NCBI GenBank assembly: GCA_964020085.1
Contig: OZ026597.1
Coordinates: forward strand, 10,988,944 to 11,052,943
From: Micromussa lordhowensis
Taxonomy: Eukaryota; Cnidaria; Anthozoa; Scleractinia; Lobophylliidae
Length of the DNA: 64,000 nucleotides
Direction: 5' to 3'
The position numbers and the translations under genes were made by a program. This document shows, one piece after another, positions 1 through 11,342 of the stretch (the stretch's first letter is position 1; each line of letters starts with the position of its first letter). Under the pieces are notes generated by a model that saw only the letters and a program-made list of their open reading frames with translations, was not told the origin of the DNA and ran no database searches.

Positions 1-457
1 AACCGTTAGCCGTAAAAAAGCCAAAATTTTAACCCTTAACCGTAAAAGCCACTACCCCATTGAGACCCTCTTTCAACGAACGTATCCAAACTGACCTTTA
101 CTTGGTAATGTTTTATAGGCCGGGTTTTGTTTCAGTATCTTGAAGAAAGGAAGATAATCAAAATTGAAAATGACATTGACCTTTTAGAAAATGTACAGTT
201 TAATCTTGATGGAGAGATCGTTTTTCAAAAGTCTAATGATTCTTGGGGCGAGGTAAGTGATGTGAGCAGTCCGGAAATTTGTGGACAAAAAATAAAAGTC
301 GTTTGACTGGCAGGTTTGTCTGTTTTCCTTTGTAGTCAAATGTGATTCTTTTTTCTAGGACGCCTTAGAGGGAAAGAAAAAGCGCCCCTTTACATATTAA
401 TTTTAAGCTATTCTATATTTACCACCTAAGGGTGAGGTTGCCTGCTGGCTAAATATA

Positions 458-503
<46 letters not shown>

Positions 504-516
504 TATTTTTTTTTTT
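458..516. repeat. (TTA)n microsatellite followed by a T-run
   Basis: About fourteen TTA/ATT units run straight into a run of T. It is simple sequence with no gene signal. On the opposite strand it reads as an asparagine run, which is an artefact and not a protein. Confidence 0.9.
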
Positions 517-840
517 CTTTCGCGGTTTCCGTAATCGTAAAATTTTTTAGGGGAGTGGGTGATTAGCCCACAGCCCAACCTCATAACCCGGAGGGCGGGG
601 AGACTGCTTTTAGTCTGGACTCTCACCATCGACCTTTCTGGCATGGGTGGCCCTACCAGGAGAACTAAATCTCCCGCCAGCATAGCTGTCAGGTTCACTG
701 AGACTCACAAGCCTGTTCACCACGACAAGGTAGCAGTCTCAAACTGCGGCCTTACACACCCCCCTGAGGTGTAATGAGGACGACGATGATGATGATGATT
801 ATTATTATTGTTATTGTTATTGTTATTATTATTAATTTAG
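517..840. repeat. Unidentified dispersed-repeat-like segment with microsatellite tail
   Basis: A GC-richer block of about 250 bases sits between the TTA/T-run on the left and GAT/TTA triplets (about 781-835) on the right. Microsatellites at both edges and the abrupt composition change suggest an inserted retroposon fragment. One short frame is open (559-774) but shows no recognisable domain, signal peptide or start context, so I do not call it coding. Confidence 0.35.
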
Positions 841-1224
841 TTGTATTGACATGTATTTTTAGCTTTGCCCTCTAAATATAGAGCTAAATATTTACAAAAT
901 CGTTCGGCTTTTTAAATATATTTTTAGCTCTGCAACTTCCAATATTATGCTACAGTCTGATGATAACCTTTTTTAGTAAATTCTCAGCTCCGACTATTGC
1001 ATTTCTAGCTTTTTGATCGGCTAAAAATCTCCGACTATGAGCCATTATTATTCAACAAATTGATAACAAAACAGCCTAAATCCTTGTAAATCTCTCTGTC
1101 GACATTTTCTCACTTCACTTTTTCTTCCCACGTACGAAGCTACGTATACCGTCGGATATCTGTTACCTACGGATGACAGATATCGAGAGCATCATGACCA
1201 TATTTGGATAGTGTTACAATTTAC

Positions 1225-1286
1225 AATATTGTCTGATTTTAGCCGACTCGGCCTACGGCCTCGTCGGCTAAGTATCAGACGATATT
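1225..1286. repeat. Palindromic hairpin element, copy 1
   Basis: An imperfect inverted repeat: the left arm begins AATATTGTCTGAT and the right arm ends ATCAGACGATATT, with a GC-rich loop (CGGCCTACGGCC). It could fold into a long stem. No coding capacity. Confidence 0.7.
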
Positions 1287-1449
1287 CCGCGCGATTTCGC
1301 AGGATAATTGTTAAATAGTCGGAGTTTTACGCCATATGGAAAATAGTGCGCCAAGTTAAACATTTTCCGCACGAAGTTTTCAACTTCAGCCCTCTATAAT
1401 GGCCGAAATAAAAATCGGCGGCAAAACCCGGTTTGAGAATTTACTAAAA

Positions 1450-1560
1450 CAATTATTCCATTCGCCCTTGTTGGATATGAAGTGATTATAACCAACTCGC
1501 GCTACGCACCCGTTGGTTATTTTATCACTTCATATCCAACTCGGGCTCATGGAATAATTG
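1450..1560. repeat. Palindromic hairpin element, copy 2 (MITE-like)
   Basis: The arms begin CAATTATTCCATTCG and end TCATGGAATAATTG, with an inner inverted pair TTGGATATGAAGTGAT / ATCACTTCATATCCAA around a CGCTACGC loop. A related element lies at 60161-60277, so this is a dispersed short palindromic family. Confidence 0.7.
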
Positions 1561-2170
1561 TTATATATCCTCTATCCTAAAATTTATAAATTAAACATTA
1601 TTATACAATTATTCTACTATTTTAAGTTGTAACGCGCTGTTAATCAGTATATGTAAATCACCCTCTAGAAGCTGTTAAGTTAATTTAAGTTATTTTGCAG
1701 AGCGAGCGCAGCGAGCAAGCAGCAGTTATAATCAGAAATGGATAAGAAATCTATGCAAATTTAAGACTTTTATTTGGATGGATTGACAGGCGACGCCGGC
1801 AATCATCTGGTGCATGGAATACAAAGTTCATAGACATGCAAAGTAGACCAAGATAACCGAAGCAATTTCATATCCTTGGGCTACACTTAAATTTACCGGC
1901 TTTCAGGGAGCTCGCATGTTCTTATTTAGACTATTTGGGGTCAAGATGTTAGTCTTTAGAAGGCATGATGCTTTCAACTTTTCACTCTTCGTTTTTATGT
2001 AAACCCACTACTTCTGCCCAATAAATGAACAAGCTTCAACAAAGTCTTCAATCCAGTAAACCATATATTTATACCGCAAATCTACAATTACATTGTCATC
2101 TCAGAGACTCCCGCAAATGAGTGAAACACCTCTGTGTATAGTGAACCCGAGAAATAAGATCACACTAACC

Positions 2171-2375
2171 GCCGACCGGTTAGCTCAGTAGGTAGAGTTC
2201 CGGACTAGCGTGAGGGTGGTCGCGGGTTCAAACCCCGGCCGGACCAACACTCAGGGTCTTTAAATAACTGAGGACAAAGTGGTGCCTTTGCAATGAAATC
2301 TGCAAATGGTTAGACTTTGTAGTCTTCTCGGATAAGTACGATAAACCGTAGGCCCCGTCTCGCAACTCTTCATAA
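2171..2375 (+). mobile_element. tRNA-derived SINE
   Basis: The head has an internal RNA polymerase III promoter: an A box TAGCTCAGTAGG at 2181-2192 and a B box GGTTCAAACCC at 2225-2235. A body of about 130 bases not related to tRNA follows. The acceptor arms do not pair as in a working tRNA, so it is a retroposon and not a tRNA gene. Its right end abuts the next mobile element exactly at that element's TAA target site. Confidence 0.7.
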
Positions 2376-3213
2376 GGGACTTTAAGATATGGTACGGCTA
2401 GGCTGTAGTACGGCGGCAGAGAGGGAAGATCACTTCCGGTGACGTCATGACGCGCGTACCAGTACGGCTTTCCCGCCGTAGCCTTGCTTTCTACTACGGG
2501 AAAGTGCCTGGTTTCACGTACTCTTCACTACGTGAGTATAAGTCTGCTGTTTACTCCTAATTTTAGCGCTTTTTTCACTGTTTGAACAGCCTAGTTTGAA
2601 GATAAAGTACTCAGTCATAAAAATCATTTGTAAGATGATTGTTTCTTTGTCATTTGTACAGAAAATTTAAACGATTTTAACACCTACCGCGAGATGATAA
2701 ATTCGGTCATTAGATCGGGCCGAACAGCCGTAGATAAGAAAGCTTCGTATGTAGTAATCCGAGCTATAATTGTTTATTGCTGTTCAAAATGTATTTTATT
2801 ATGATGAAAAGTTCTGTATTGTCGGGCTTATCACGTAGTTAATCGTTTTATGAACAAATCCGTGCTGAAATGGAGCTTTCTATCAGTGTTTATATTTTGT
2901 TTTGTGGTTGGAATTACAAGCTGTTCTATCAAATTCTAAAATGCAAATCTAAGTTCTGGGAGAGGTAAGACGGTTACAGGGGAAGGACATCATCGTCATT
3001 AATCAAGCCTATTTCGTATGAAAGTCGAGTAAAGTCTCTGGTTTCCTTGAGCGAAGTCATTTTTGTCAAGACACGTAGAGGCTGCACATGCTGTTGCCGT
3101 ACAGCAAAATCTTAATTCAGTTCAGTTTGGCGGGTAAAACGCCGTTGTCAGCCAAGTCCCTCACGGCCAAAGTAGCCGTAGTAGAACCTCGCCGTAGCGT
3201 ATCTTAAAGTCCC
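2376..3213. mobile_element. Inverted-repeat DNA element, TIR GGGACTTTAAGAT, TAA target site
   Basis: The left end GGGACTTTAAGATATGG and the right end TATCTTAAAGTCCC are inverted and flanked by TAA on both sides. The three-base TWA duplication and GGG-starting termini fit a non-autonomous PIF/Harbinger-like element (inference from known target-site preferences). No transposase frame was seen. Its left half is repeated in inverted orientation at 4035-4540. Confidence 0.6.
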
Positions 3214-4034
3214 TAATTATTAATTCTGTGGGTCGTAAAAGAACCCACACACTGTTCGAAACATATATCGAAATTGGTCTATTGCCATAGGTGACTAATG
3301 TGTTTGAGCTGATATGGATTAAATCAGTGTTTAGGGTTAGAGAGTATTTTGAATAAGAACAGCTACAACCATTCTCGTCCTATAAATTTGAGATTTTATT
3401 TTAAATAAATGCATTATTTTAAATCGGCCTTTAGTATTTACGAGCCGCTTGAGATATCAACTATCCAGCGTCCTATCATATAAATAAGGTGAGTCGTTAC
3501 CAGTGTTCTGGTGTCAAGGAGACTGGATACACAGAACAAGTCCAAGGCGAGACTTGCACCCGAGTCACTGAGGTATGACATTAACACGTTATGTGCTGAA
3601 CCAATTGTGTTTTATGTTTCAAAAATACACCATGCATTTATGTAATACCAAAATCTTTATTATTCTCACCAGGAGGTTTTCGTTAACGCCCAACACAATG
3701 TCGACTTGTACATTAACATGCGTATATTAAAAGGCCACTTTTCGCAGCAAATGACTATCACATATCACTACAAATTGTATTTGTTTCATTGCTGCTTATA
3801 TACTCCTCTGTGCTATCCAGCACAGACGAGAAAAATTTGGGTAAATCTTCTCCACGTCAAACTGTGATTCAACACGCGCCATATTGCTAAGCATACAGTT
3901 CCCGTATTCTAACTACCCCGGATGCTAGCTATCATTTCCGGTCACTAACCGGAAGTGATTTTCAACGAGATGAGTAATTAATTATATATTTTCTCTGAAT
4001 CGAGATTGAATTACATTGGATGAATTTCGCATTG

Positions 4035-4540
4035 AATATTGCTACAATTGGCTTGTCATAGCTTAGTACAGTAGGAAGCTTTCTGCGACTGTTCGGCCCT
4101 GTCATATGATGGTAGGTGTTCAAATCGATCAAATTTTCTGTACAAATGACAAAGAAGCAATTATCTTAGAAAGGATTTTAATGATTGAATACTTTATCCT
4201 CCAACTAGGCTATTCAAGCCATGAAAATAGCGTTAAAATGAGAAGGAAACAGCAGGCTTATACTGTTTTAGTGAAGAGTACGTGAAACCGGGCACTTTCC
4301 CGAAGAGGAAAGCAAGGCTACGGCGGGAAAGCCGCTGAAACGCGTCTCAATAATAATAATAATTAATAATAATAATAATAACAATAATAATAATAAAATA
4401 TTTACATAGCGCTAGTATCATTAAAGTTCACAAGCGCTAAACAAGGGCAACAAAATAGTAAAATGTGAGGACGTCACCGGAGGTGATCTTCACTATCTGC
4501 CGCCGTGCTACAGCCCAGCCGTACCACATCTTAAAGTCCC
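4035..4540. mobile_element. Second, inverted copy of the GGGACTTTAAGAT element, truncated and interrupted
   Basis: Read on the - strand from 4540 this repeats the left part of the 2376-3213 element for several hundred bases (TIR, GTACGGCT block, pseudo-coding-free core) and is followed by TAA at 4541-4543. It is interrupted by an (AAT)n run (4349-4397) plus about 70 unrelated bases. Together with the first copy it makes a large imperfect inverted repeat spanning about 2.2 kb. Confidence 0.55.
4349..4397. repeat. (AAT)n microsatellite
   Basis: Imperfect AAT/AATA triplets lie inside the inverted DNA element, probably the tail of a nested retroposon. Confidence 0.85.
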
Positions 4541-6503
4541 TAAAGATCCAGATTACTTTAAAAGGATTAATTACTGTACCAACTTATCAACAGTTTCCAG
4601 CTCTTTCCATCACTTTTACTTTGATGGATAAATAATACTACTCTTTTAGATGGTGGTAAAATATTGTTATCACATAGAGGTCCGGTGATTCTTCTCATAA
4701 ATGGATTACCATAGGAACAGTGCAACCAAGAGCATCATGAATTTTAGCTTTAGATGTTCATAGCTCTAACACGAGGTCGATGAACTCCGGGTTTTATTAC
4801 GGAAATTGATCAGCATGATAAAACACTTAAAACAATTTTGCAACGTCAAAAAAAATGGGAAGAGAGTGTTCAGAGCCACTTTAACGTTTCGAAAATTTCG
4901 ATTTGTTGTAGTTGCTGTCCTAGTGTTTGGTGCAGACAAATCAGAGATATATAGTTTTGGAATTAAGATTTGCTCATCGGACAGTTTTAACATCTTGATA
5001 AACGTAATGTTTACAGGGCTTTCCAAAATGGTGTCTTGTTCAAACCAGTCAGCTTTTGGCACTGATGGCAATGTCGTCATGTTTAATTGTAAACATTTTG
5101 TCGGTTCTTCAGTGGTTGTGCCGCCTTTTTTATATTTTTTATTTCATTACGTTTCACTGAATACTGATTTTTATCATGTTATAAATAATTAACAAATGGC
5201 TTAATAACGCGCGGAAAAGGCATTTAAAAATATTCAATCTCTTATCCTGAAACTACACTGTCGGCACCCTATCAACTTAAGTAATTTAATAATTAAATAT
5301 GCTTTCCTTTTCGAAATTTATTTTGCCGAATTGTCTGAGAAGATGATTAATACCGGAACTGCGAAATGCCCCAGAAACGTCGCCTTTGAATCTGGCTTTG
5401 AATAAAAGCAAGCGCTTTTTACTTCAACCGTTAATTCGAAATTTACACTAAACATGAAAATTTTTAAAATCCATTCTTAAACAGCTGAATGTCTTTGTCC
5501 ACAATATCTTCGTGCAACATTTTTACATTTAATTTCACAAAACCATATTTTCAGTTGTTCTAGTGCTGGGTGTAATTTAGATGATATACGACCATCCTCT
5601 CAACCTAAGTTATCAGGTAAAAATATTGGCGAGCAATTTATATTTCATATTATTTATGGCTTTTAGCTGTTTGTCGTCTTTAAATTTAAAACAATGGAAC
5701 ATTTTCCTACTATATTTGTTTTTAATAGAGTGGACTCGTTCGATGAACTCAAAGTAAACATGCCGGGCAAATTTTTGAGAAGAAATAATGAAATTGACAG
5801 AAATCTGTTAGAATCGGGTGAAATAACTTTTCCTCTTTAAAGCAATATAACATCATGCTTAAGATCACATGATTTTTTAAGGAAAAAAATTTCACATTAT
5901 ATTGATATGGTGTCTTGATATGGAACCACCGTTTGCATTTGGCGTATAGGTCATCTGATTAGTTTAAGCAAAGCGACACCTACTTTGTTTTTCATCCATA
6001 CAACGTTGTATTAATTTGTGGAGGAAAACAGGTTTTGAACGAATACCGTATATTGACAAGAAAAGTTTTTCTTTCAAAAGAAAGTAAATAAAGGTGCCGA
6101 AGACGTCAAATGGGTGTTCAATACGCATGCGTTATGGTAATGTTAAACTTAAACCTCTAAGGATGTTTATCCAAGCGTTCTACAAAGTGTTCTTTTCTTA
6201 TTTCTGCGAAACAAATGAGCAAACGGCACAACATATTTCGTAATGCTGTAATTTGTTCAGCGCCTGTTGAATAACGTATTTCAGTCGGATAATACGAGTA
6301 TATCAGTCCTGGCAATATTTGTAATTTCCATCTGCCTTGATGACCTCACCAATATCCGTATCAAAGGATGCAAAAGACAACATTGATGGTAAGCGGCGAT
6401 CGTGAATTGGCGCTTGTCGCCTTAAGTTAGTCTTGGTCGCAAACGAGCCGTCGAAAATTTAGCGGCATTCGTTAAAATAATATACAAGGAACTGTACCAT
6501 AAA
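4541..6503. other. Intergenic, no gene seen
   Basis: AT-rich sequence. Overlapping frames of about 100-130 residues on both strands near 4766-5192 are open by chance: they overlap antisense, have no start context, domain or membrane logic, and no splice-supported partner. The 3' part is the upstream flank of the GPCR; I see no convincing TATA box there. Confidence 0.6.
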
Positions 6504-7751
6504 ATGGAAACGAACTCTACGGGAAATAATTCAATGCCCTGGGGAAGGAGCGGCGAAGAAGATTTGAATTCAGAGAATATTGACCTTAGTACACCTGCAA
6601 GAGGATGTCTCATGATTTTTAACATCATTCTCGCCATCTTTGGAAATTTCTTCATTGTCTTAACTTACTTACGCAATTTTAAGATGCGAACTACCACCAA
6701 CACATTAGTAGTAAGTTTGTGCATTTCAGATATGCTTTCTGCCTTAGCAGACACTCCGTTTTGGATCTCGGTTCTCGCTAAAGAGTCTCTTTACTCAAAC
6801 TTTGTTGTTTGTCGAATTATGCTGTCGTTTGAAGACTTGTTTTTAGTCGCAGCGCTCTTAAACATGTGTGGGATCGCACTGGATCGGTTCATAACGCTCG
6901 TTAAAGGACTGAGACGAAAAATGACGAGAAAACGGGCGCGCATAATTGTGTTGTGGTCGTGGATACAGGCCGTGGTTGCCGCGATACCCTGGTGCCTTGC
7001 AGGCAGCACTTGTGACAAGCGATGTTCTTTCTTGTTTCCTCATATTTACGAACCTGAAATAACTCCTCGAATTATCAACATCATTTTCAAGCTTGGCCAT
7101 TTGGTGTTGCCAATTTTCGTTATCTACTACGTATTTATTCGAATTCTAAACTCCGTTAGAAGCAGCCGTAGAGTAAACTTGGAAAACAGCTATATCTCTC
7201 GCAACAGCAGCGCCGAAAAGTTCGCTGTGGACGCATATAAACGCTCATCAAAAACAGCTATAATCCTATTTACGATGTTTCTGTTTTGTTCACTTCCCTA
7301 TTTAGGGGTTATCTTTTACTCCATTGTAACGGGAAACCATTTGATGAATTTTAAAAGCGGTTTCGCCGTCTATTTTATTTTGTCACTTAAGCGATCGCTT
7401 TTCCCCGCGATTTACATATTCAGAAACAGAATGATTGTTAGTTATTTACAAGAAACGTTCCGGTGTGCAATTTGCGGAGGAAGCTCGAAATTGAACTCAC
7501 GAAATTCATTTGCGTATAACAGCAACAACAATAGCTCTTGTTTTACCCTGTTTTGTAGAAGTTCGTGCCGTTCCCGAGTTCATCCCACTGTCTACGATGG
7601 AGAGCATCACCATTTCCCAAAACATCTCGATGTGTACTTTGTGGGCAACGTCAAAGAGACCAAATCCATTATGGAAGATCAGTTTGTTAACATTGTGGCA
7701 GTAGAAAGAAAAGAAACTGATTTCGAGGTGCAGAGCGAAAGCAACCATTAA
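6504..7751 (+). CDS. Rhodopsin-class (class A) G-protein-coupled receptor, orphan
   Basis: An uninterrupted 415-residue frame with seven hydrophobic segments: TM1 about 35-56 (GN at 47-48), TM2 67-89 (D76), TM3 104-128 ending in DRF (127-129) in place of DRY, TM4 146-166 with W, TM5 190-215, TM6 251-273 with FCSLP (261-265), TM7 284-307. NPxxY is replaced by FPAIY (300-304). C103 and C170/C174 can form the usual extracellular disulfide. N4 and N8 are N-glycosylation sequons in the short extracellular N-terminus. A basic helix-8-like stretch and a long Ser/Asn-rich cytoplasmic tail follow. The first ATG of the frame is used. Absence of introns is common for cnidarian receptors of this class. 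It most likely signals at the cell surface; the ligand is unknown. A peptide or amine ligand is possible, and the neighbouring neuropeptide genes make a peptide worth testing (inference). Confidence 0.88.
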   Translation: METNSTGNNSMPWGRSGEEDLNSENIDLSTPARGCLMIFNIILAIFGNFFIVLTYLRNFKMRTTTNTLVVSLCISDMLSALADTPFWISVLAKESLYSNFVVCRIMLSFEDLFLVAALLNMCGIALDRFITLVKGLRRKMTRKRARIIVLWSWIQAVVAAIPWCLAGSTCDKRCSFLFPHIYEPEITPRIINIIFKLGHLVLPIFVIYYVFIRILNSVRSSRRVNLENSYISRNSSAEKFAVDAYKRSSKTAIILFTMFLFCSLPYLGVIFYSIVTGNHLMNFKSGFAVYFILSLKRSLFPAIYIFRNRMIVSYLQETFRCAICGGSSKLNSRNSFAYNSNNNSSCFTLFCRSSCRSRVHPTVYDGEHHHFPKHLDVYFVGNVKETKSIMEDQFVNIVAVERKETDFEVQSESNH

Positions 7752-10700
7752 CTTACTTAACAAACTGGTGAATTTTATTTCAGCTAACATGAAATGCTCC
7801 GCACATCAATAACGATTCCCAGAGTAAAAACTTTACAGCAGAAAAATACTTGAAAAGGAACTGAGACAGACAAGATATATTCTTTTCCTGAAGGTCTTTA
7901 GCAAGTAAAGAAACCTGAACACGTCTCGATATACTGTTGTTATTTCACTGATCTCGGCTGACATCAATGCAGTATTTAATTATGTGACCATTACGTGCGA
8001 GTCGCTTCATGGTGGCCATTGTGATTTGGCAAGTTGTTAACCTCAAATTTTTATCGTGTATAATTTGTTCTTGAGTTATATTCTTACGGGATCTTGTGGC
8101 ACATTGAAGAAAATTATGCTTGTCTAATCCACTGAATCGCCAAATGTGTACCCTTTATAATTTTAGTGTCAGATGATATCTACGATATTTCAGTATTCAA
8201 AGAAAAATGCTCGTTAAATCAATTCTCTTTCTTGACTATTTATTTGACTTAACACGGAAATGGAGTTGATGCTTAAAAGCAAAAAGAAGTATATATCTAA
8301 ATAGACGATATATACTCTATCTAGGAAAGAAACACGGAATTATCTCGTTTTCAGGGCTAGAATCGATCGAGCACTGCGATTATTCTTATAAAATGGAATT
8401 TTCGCTTTGTTTCACTTGAAAACATCTGGCAGTATATATGTTATTTCCGACTGAACAAAGATGGCGGTCAGACAAATGAAGAAAGGGACTCGAAGGATGT
8501 TATTCTGTAGTTCACAGAATGTGAAAAGAAACGTCATTGGAATTAATTGGTGGAATTATGAATGGTGGAAATGACTGAAGAATTCCGGATTAAAACATCC
8601 ACAAGTGTGTGTTTAAAATAAGTGAATCCCTATCTCTTTTCCAACATTGGGGATCAGGTTGCAATTAGTACTACACAATGGGTATTATAAATTTCTTGGA
8701 AAAGCGTCATTCAACATCTGCTGATGGGGATAAAAGATTCATTTCCTTTAGCAAACAGAATAAAAATGAATGTTTTTTTTTTCTCATGAATGAATAGAAA
8801 TTAGAAACATCGCTGTTACCTAAAACTTGGCGGGTTCTTGAGTTATATGTCCTGCATTCATTCCTCTTGATTTAAGATTATCCTAAAATACTGCGAAATA
8901 AAAATAATATCATCATTTTGATTGCTCGGAGAGTAAAAGAAGAGAACCTTTAGAAATTAAGGGAAACATCAACAGCGCACAATTTGACCTGTTTAATTTA
9001 TGTAGAATAGAAAACTTGCAGCTGTTTTAGCGATCGATATGTGCATTTCCGGTTTCACGGTTTTGCTATAGCCGTTCAGTTCATTTATTTCTTCAGTTGT
9101 CGTAGTCATTGCTTCTTTTCAGCAAATCTTTATTTCCTCATCTTCGTTTTTAGTCACCAGTCCATCCAATTGATATACAACACTACATTTCTACTAAGAG
9201 GAAGGATTTCAGTTATGATGGCAGCGAAATGTTAATGATGCAGCCAACGCTGAAGTTTTACCTGCACGTGTGCCAACAATTTTGACAGTTGGATAAATAT
9301 TCACTCGGAAAATCAGAATATTTTTTATCTTTGAGAACACATAATTGAAACGTGGATGTCTTTATGTCATTTTTTTTAAATACGACTGCGTTTCCACATG
9401 AGATTCGGAGTTAATTTCACAAGGTACTCTTAATCTGTATTTTAAAACTTGGCGCAGGAATAAGCTAAGTTTCAATTGAAAAATACTTTGGCGCTTGTCG
9501 AGGCACAATATTTCCTCATCGATCAAACCTTAACTCATTAGTCTTTCTTATTGAATCCAGCCAAAATGAGTCATAATTTTTTTTAGAATATGCAAAGAGT
9601 GTAGATATTGACTACACAGTTCCTGTCACCGACGTTCGTTCCAGCCACACTCGAAAATGAAAAACCTAAGAATTATTATACTCTTTTTATTTAAGAATTT
9701 TTATAAAAGCGAGGCTGAGATTTTCGAAACTTTAAACCCGAGGCTGATATTTTGAAAAGAATATAATTTTTTGTCTCGAAAATTTGTAAATACATTTCAA
9801 TTATACATGTATGTTTTTAGCTGAACCGTATTAAAATTCTGCCTTCCGCTAAACAGTAAAACTAGCCAAAAAACAACAAAAACAACATTAGCCCTTTATT
9901 TGTTCGATGCTAATAACATTTCCGCAAGTCATGTATGTGTTATCGGACTTCATTGTCTGCAGCCTGGCTCTGGCAAAATTACTTCAAAGGCACTAAGTCG
10001 AACCGAAATGTCATACTCTAAGAATATGCACAATAATGATTTTCAGTCCAAATTCGGCAGAAAAATAAGAATAATCAGCCTTGGACGGAAAATCAATATC
10101 CTTATTGAAAAACAGTGTTTCAAGTGATTCAAGTTTTTAAACCTTGTGGAGTACTAGCTAATCTATATTTCATTCAATATAGTCGGTTGCCTTAATCGAT
10201 AACACTTGAGAGGGACCTTTATTTTACGTGAATAAGGCTCTGTACTCCTCGTTGTTTTCACAATGTTGTTGTCTATCAAGTAGGTCTGAGCCGGTTTCGT
10301 TGGAAATTGCAGCAAGAACTACCGGTATAAGATAAGTCCAGCTCGGGTCTCTATCTTAAAAATCCTGTTATGTGGACAGCGACCGACTTTACTCCGTATT
10401 ATGATATTAAAGTTTGTCAATCATGGCAACAGCATAAAACAGTAATGCTGCATGTCCTGCAGGTTAATAAACTCTGTTAATTTTGTGCGCCGCGGACGCC
10501 AGGGTTATTTTAAGGGTCGGATAACTCCAGTAATTCAGGTTCATAAATGGATTAGGCGTTCGCTAAGTCATTTATTTAACGCTAACTAGGAGTGTCCCAT
10601 AATAAACACTGATTGTTAATGCATTTCATTCAATAGCATTATTGTGACTGGACTAGAGCTAGACAAGTACACTCAGACGAATAAAACGAGTGAATAGGTT

Positions 10701-10994
10701 GTGACCCGTGAGCACAAGAATAGAAAAAAGTAAAACAATTTAGAGACACGAAATGGCCTGAACCTCTTAAATTTGGAGTTCCGTAGTTTCTCGTCTGCCA
10801 GAATTATAACGGCAGACTGCTTGCACGAAGATTACGTTGCCAAAGATAAGGACATATCCTCAAACTAACTTGGAGACAGTGCCGGACATTCCTGAACACT
10901 TTATTAAATCAAGTCTTCTTTGAAACTAATGATGCACCACAAGAACAACTAAATTTGAATGTTCCGTTCATGCGGTTAAGGAGTGTGCAATATA
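7752..10994. other. Intergenic, no gene seen
   Basis: About 3.2 kb of AT-rich sequence with only short chance frames (longest about 75 residues, low complexity). No RNA gene, clear repeat array or splice-linked exons were found. Confidence 0.6.
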
Positions 10995-11342
10995 GGGACC
11001 TTAAGCAAACCACGACTGCAACGGCAACGAGAACGCCACCAAACAAAGGTTTAATGAGCAGAACAATGGCTGTGCACGTGCGTTATAAATCTCTGTACAT
11101 TTCTTAGCCGTCCTCTGCAAAACAACAACGTGAAATGCTCAAGTTCTGCGTATCTTGGAGAACGCGAGCGGCGGCGGCTAATTTTTCGTATTTTAATTTG
11201 GAATTCAACGCTGGCATTACTCATTTAGCTTGAGTAAGTTTTGAGAGAGATAGCTGCCCTGAACAAATCTATACAGCTGCGAAATTCAAAGGTAGAATAA
11301 AAGACTATTTTTTTACTGGACGTCGTCCTTGCTTAAGGTCCC
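10995..11342. mobile_element. MITE with GGGACCTTAAGCAA terminal inverted repeats
   Basis: The left end GGGACCTTAAGCAA and the right end TTGCTTAAGGTCCC are a perfect inverted pair, flanked by TA on both sides. At 348 bases with no coding frame it is a non-autonomous DNA transposon. The termini resemble those of the 2376-3213 element (GGGAC-TTTAAG), suggesting the same broad group. Confidence 0.75.

Noticed and set aside
426..698. Asparagine-rich 90-residue protein on -
   Set aside because: Read-through of a TTA microsatellite; no signal of a real gene.
2171..2245. tRNA gene
   Set aside because: A and B boxes are good but the acceptor and anticodon arms do not pair, and an unrelated body follows; a tRNA-derived SINE fits better.
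4766..5192. Overlapping 104- and 128-residue frames on opposite strands
   Set aside because: Antisense overlap, no domain, no promoter or splice support; probably chance openings.
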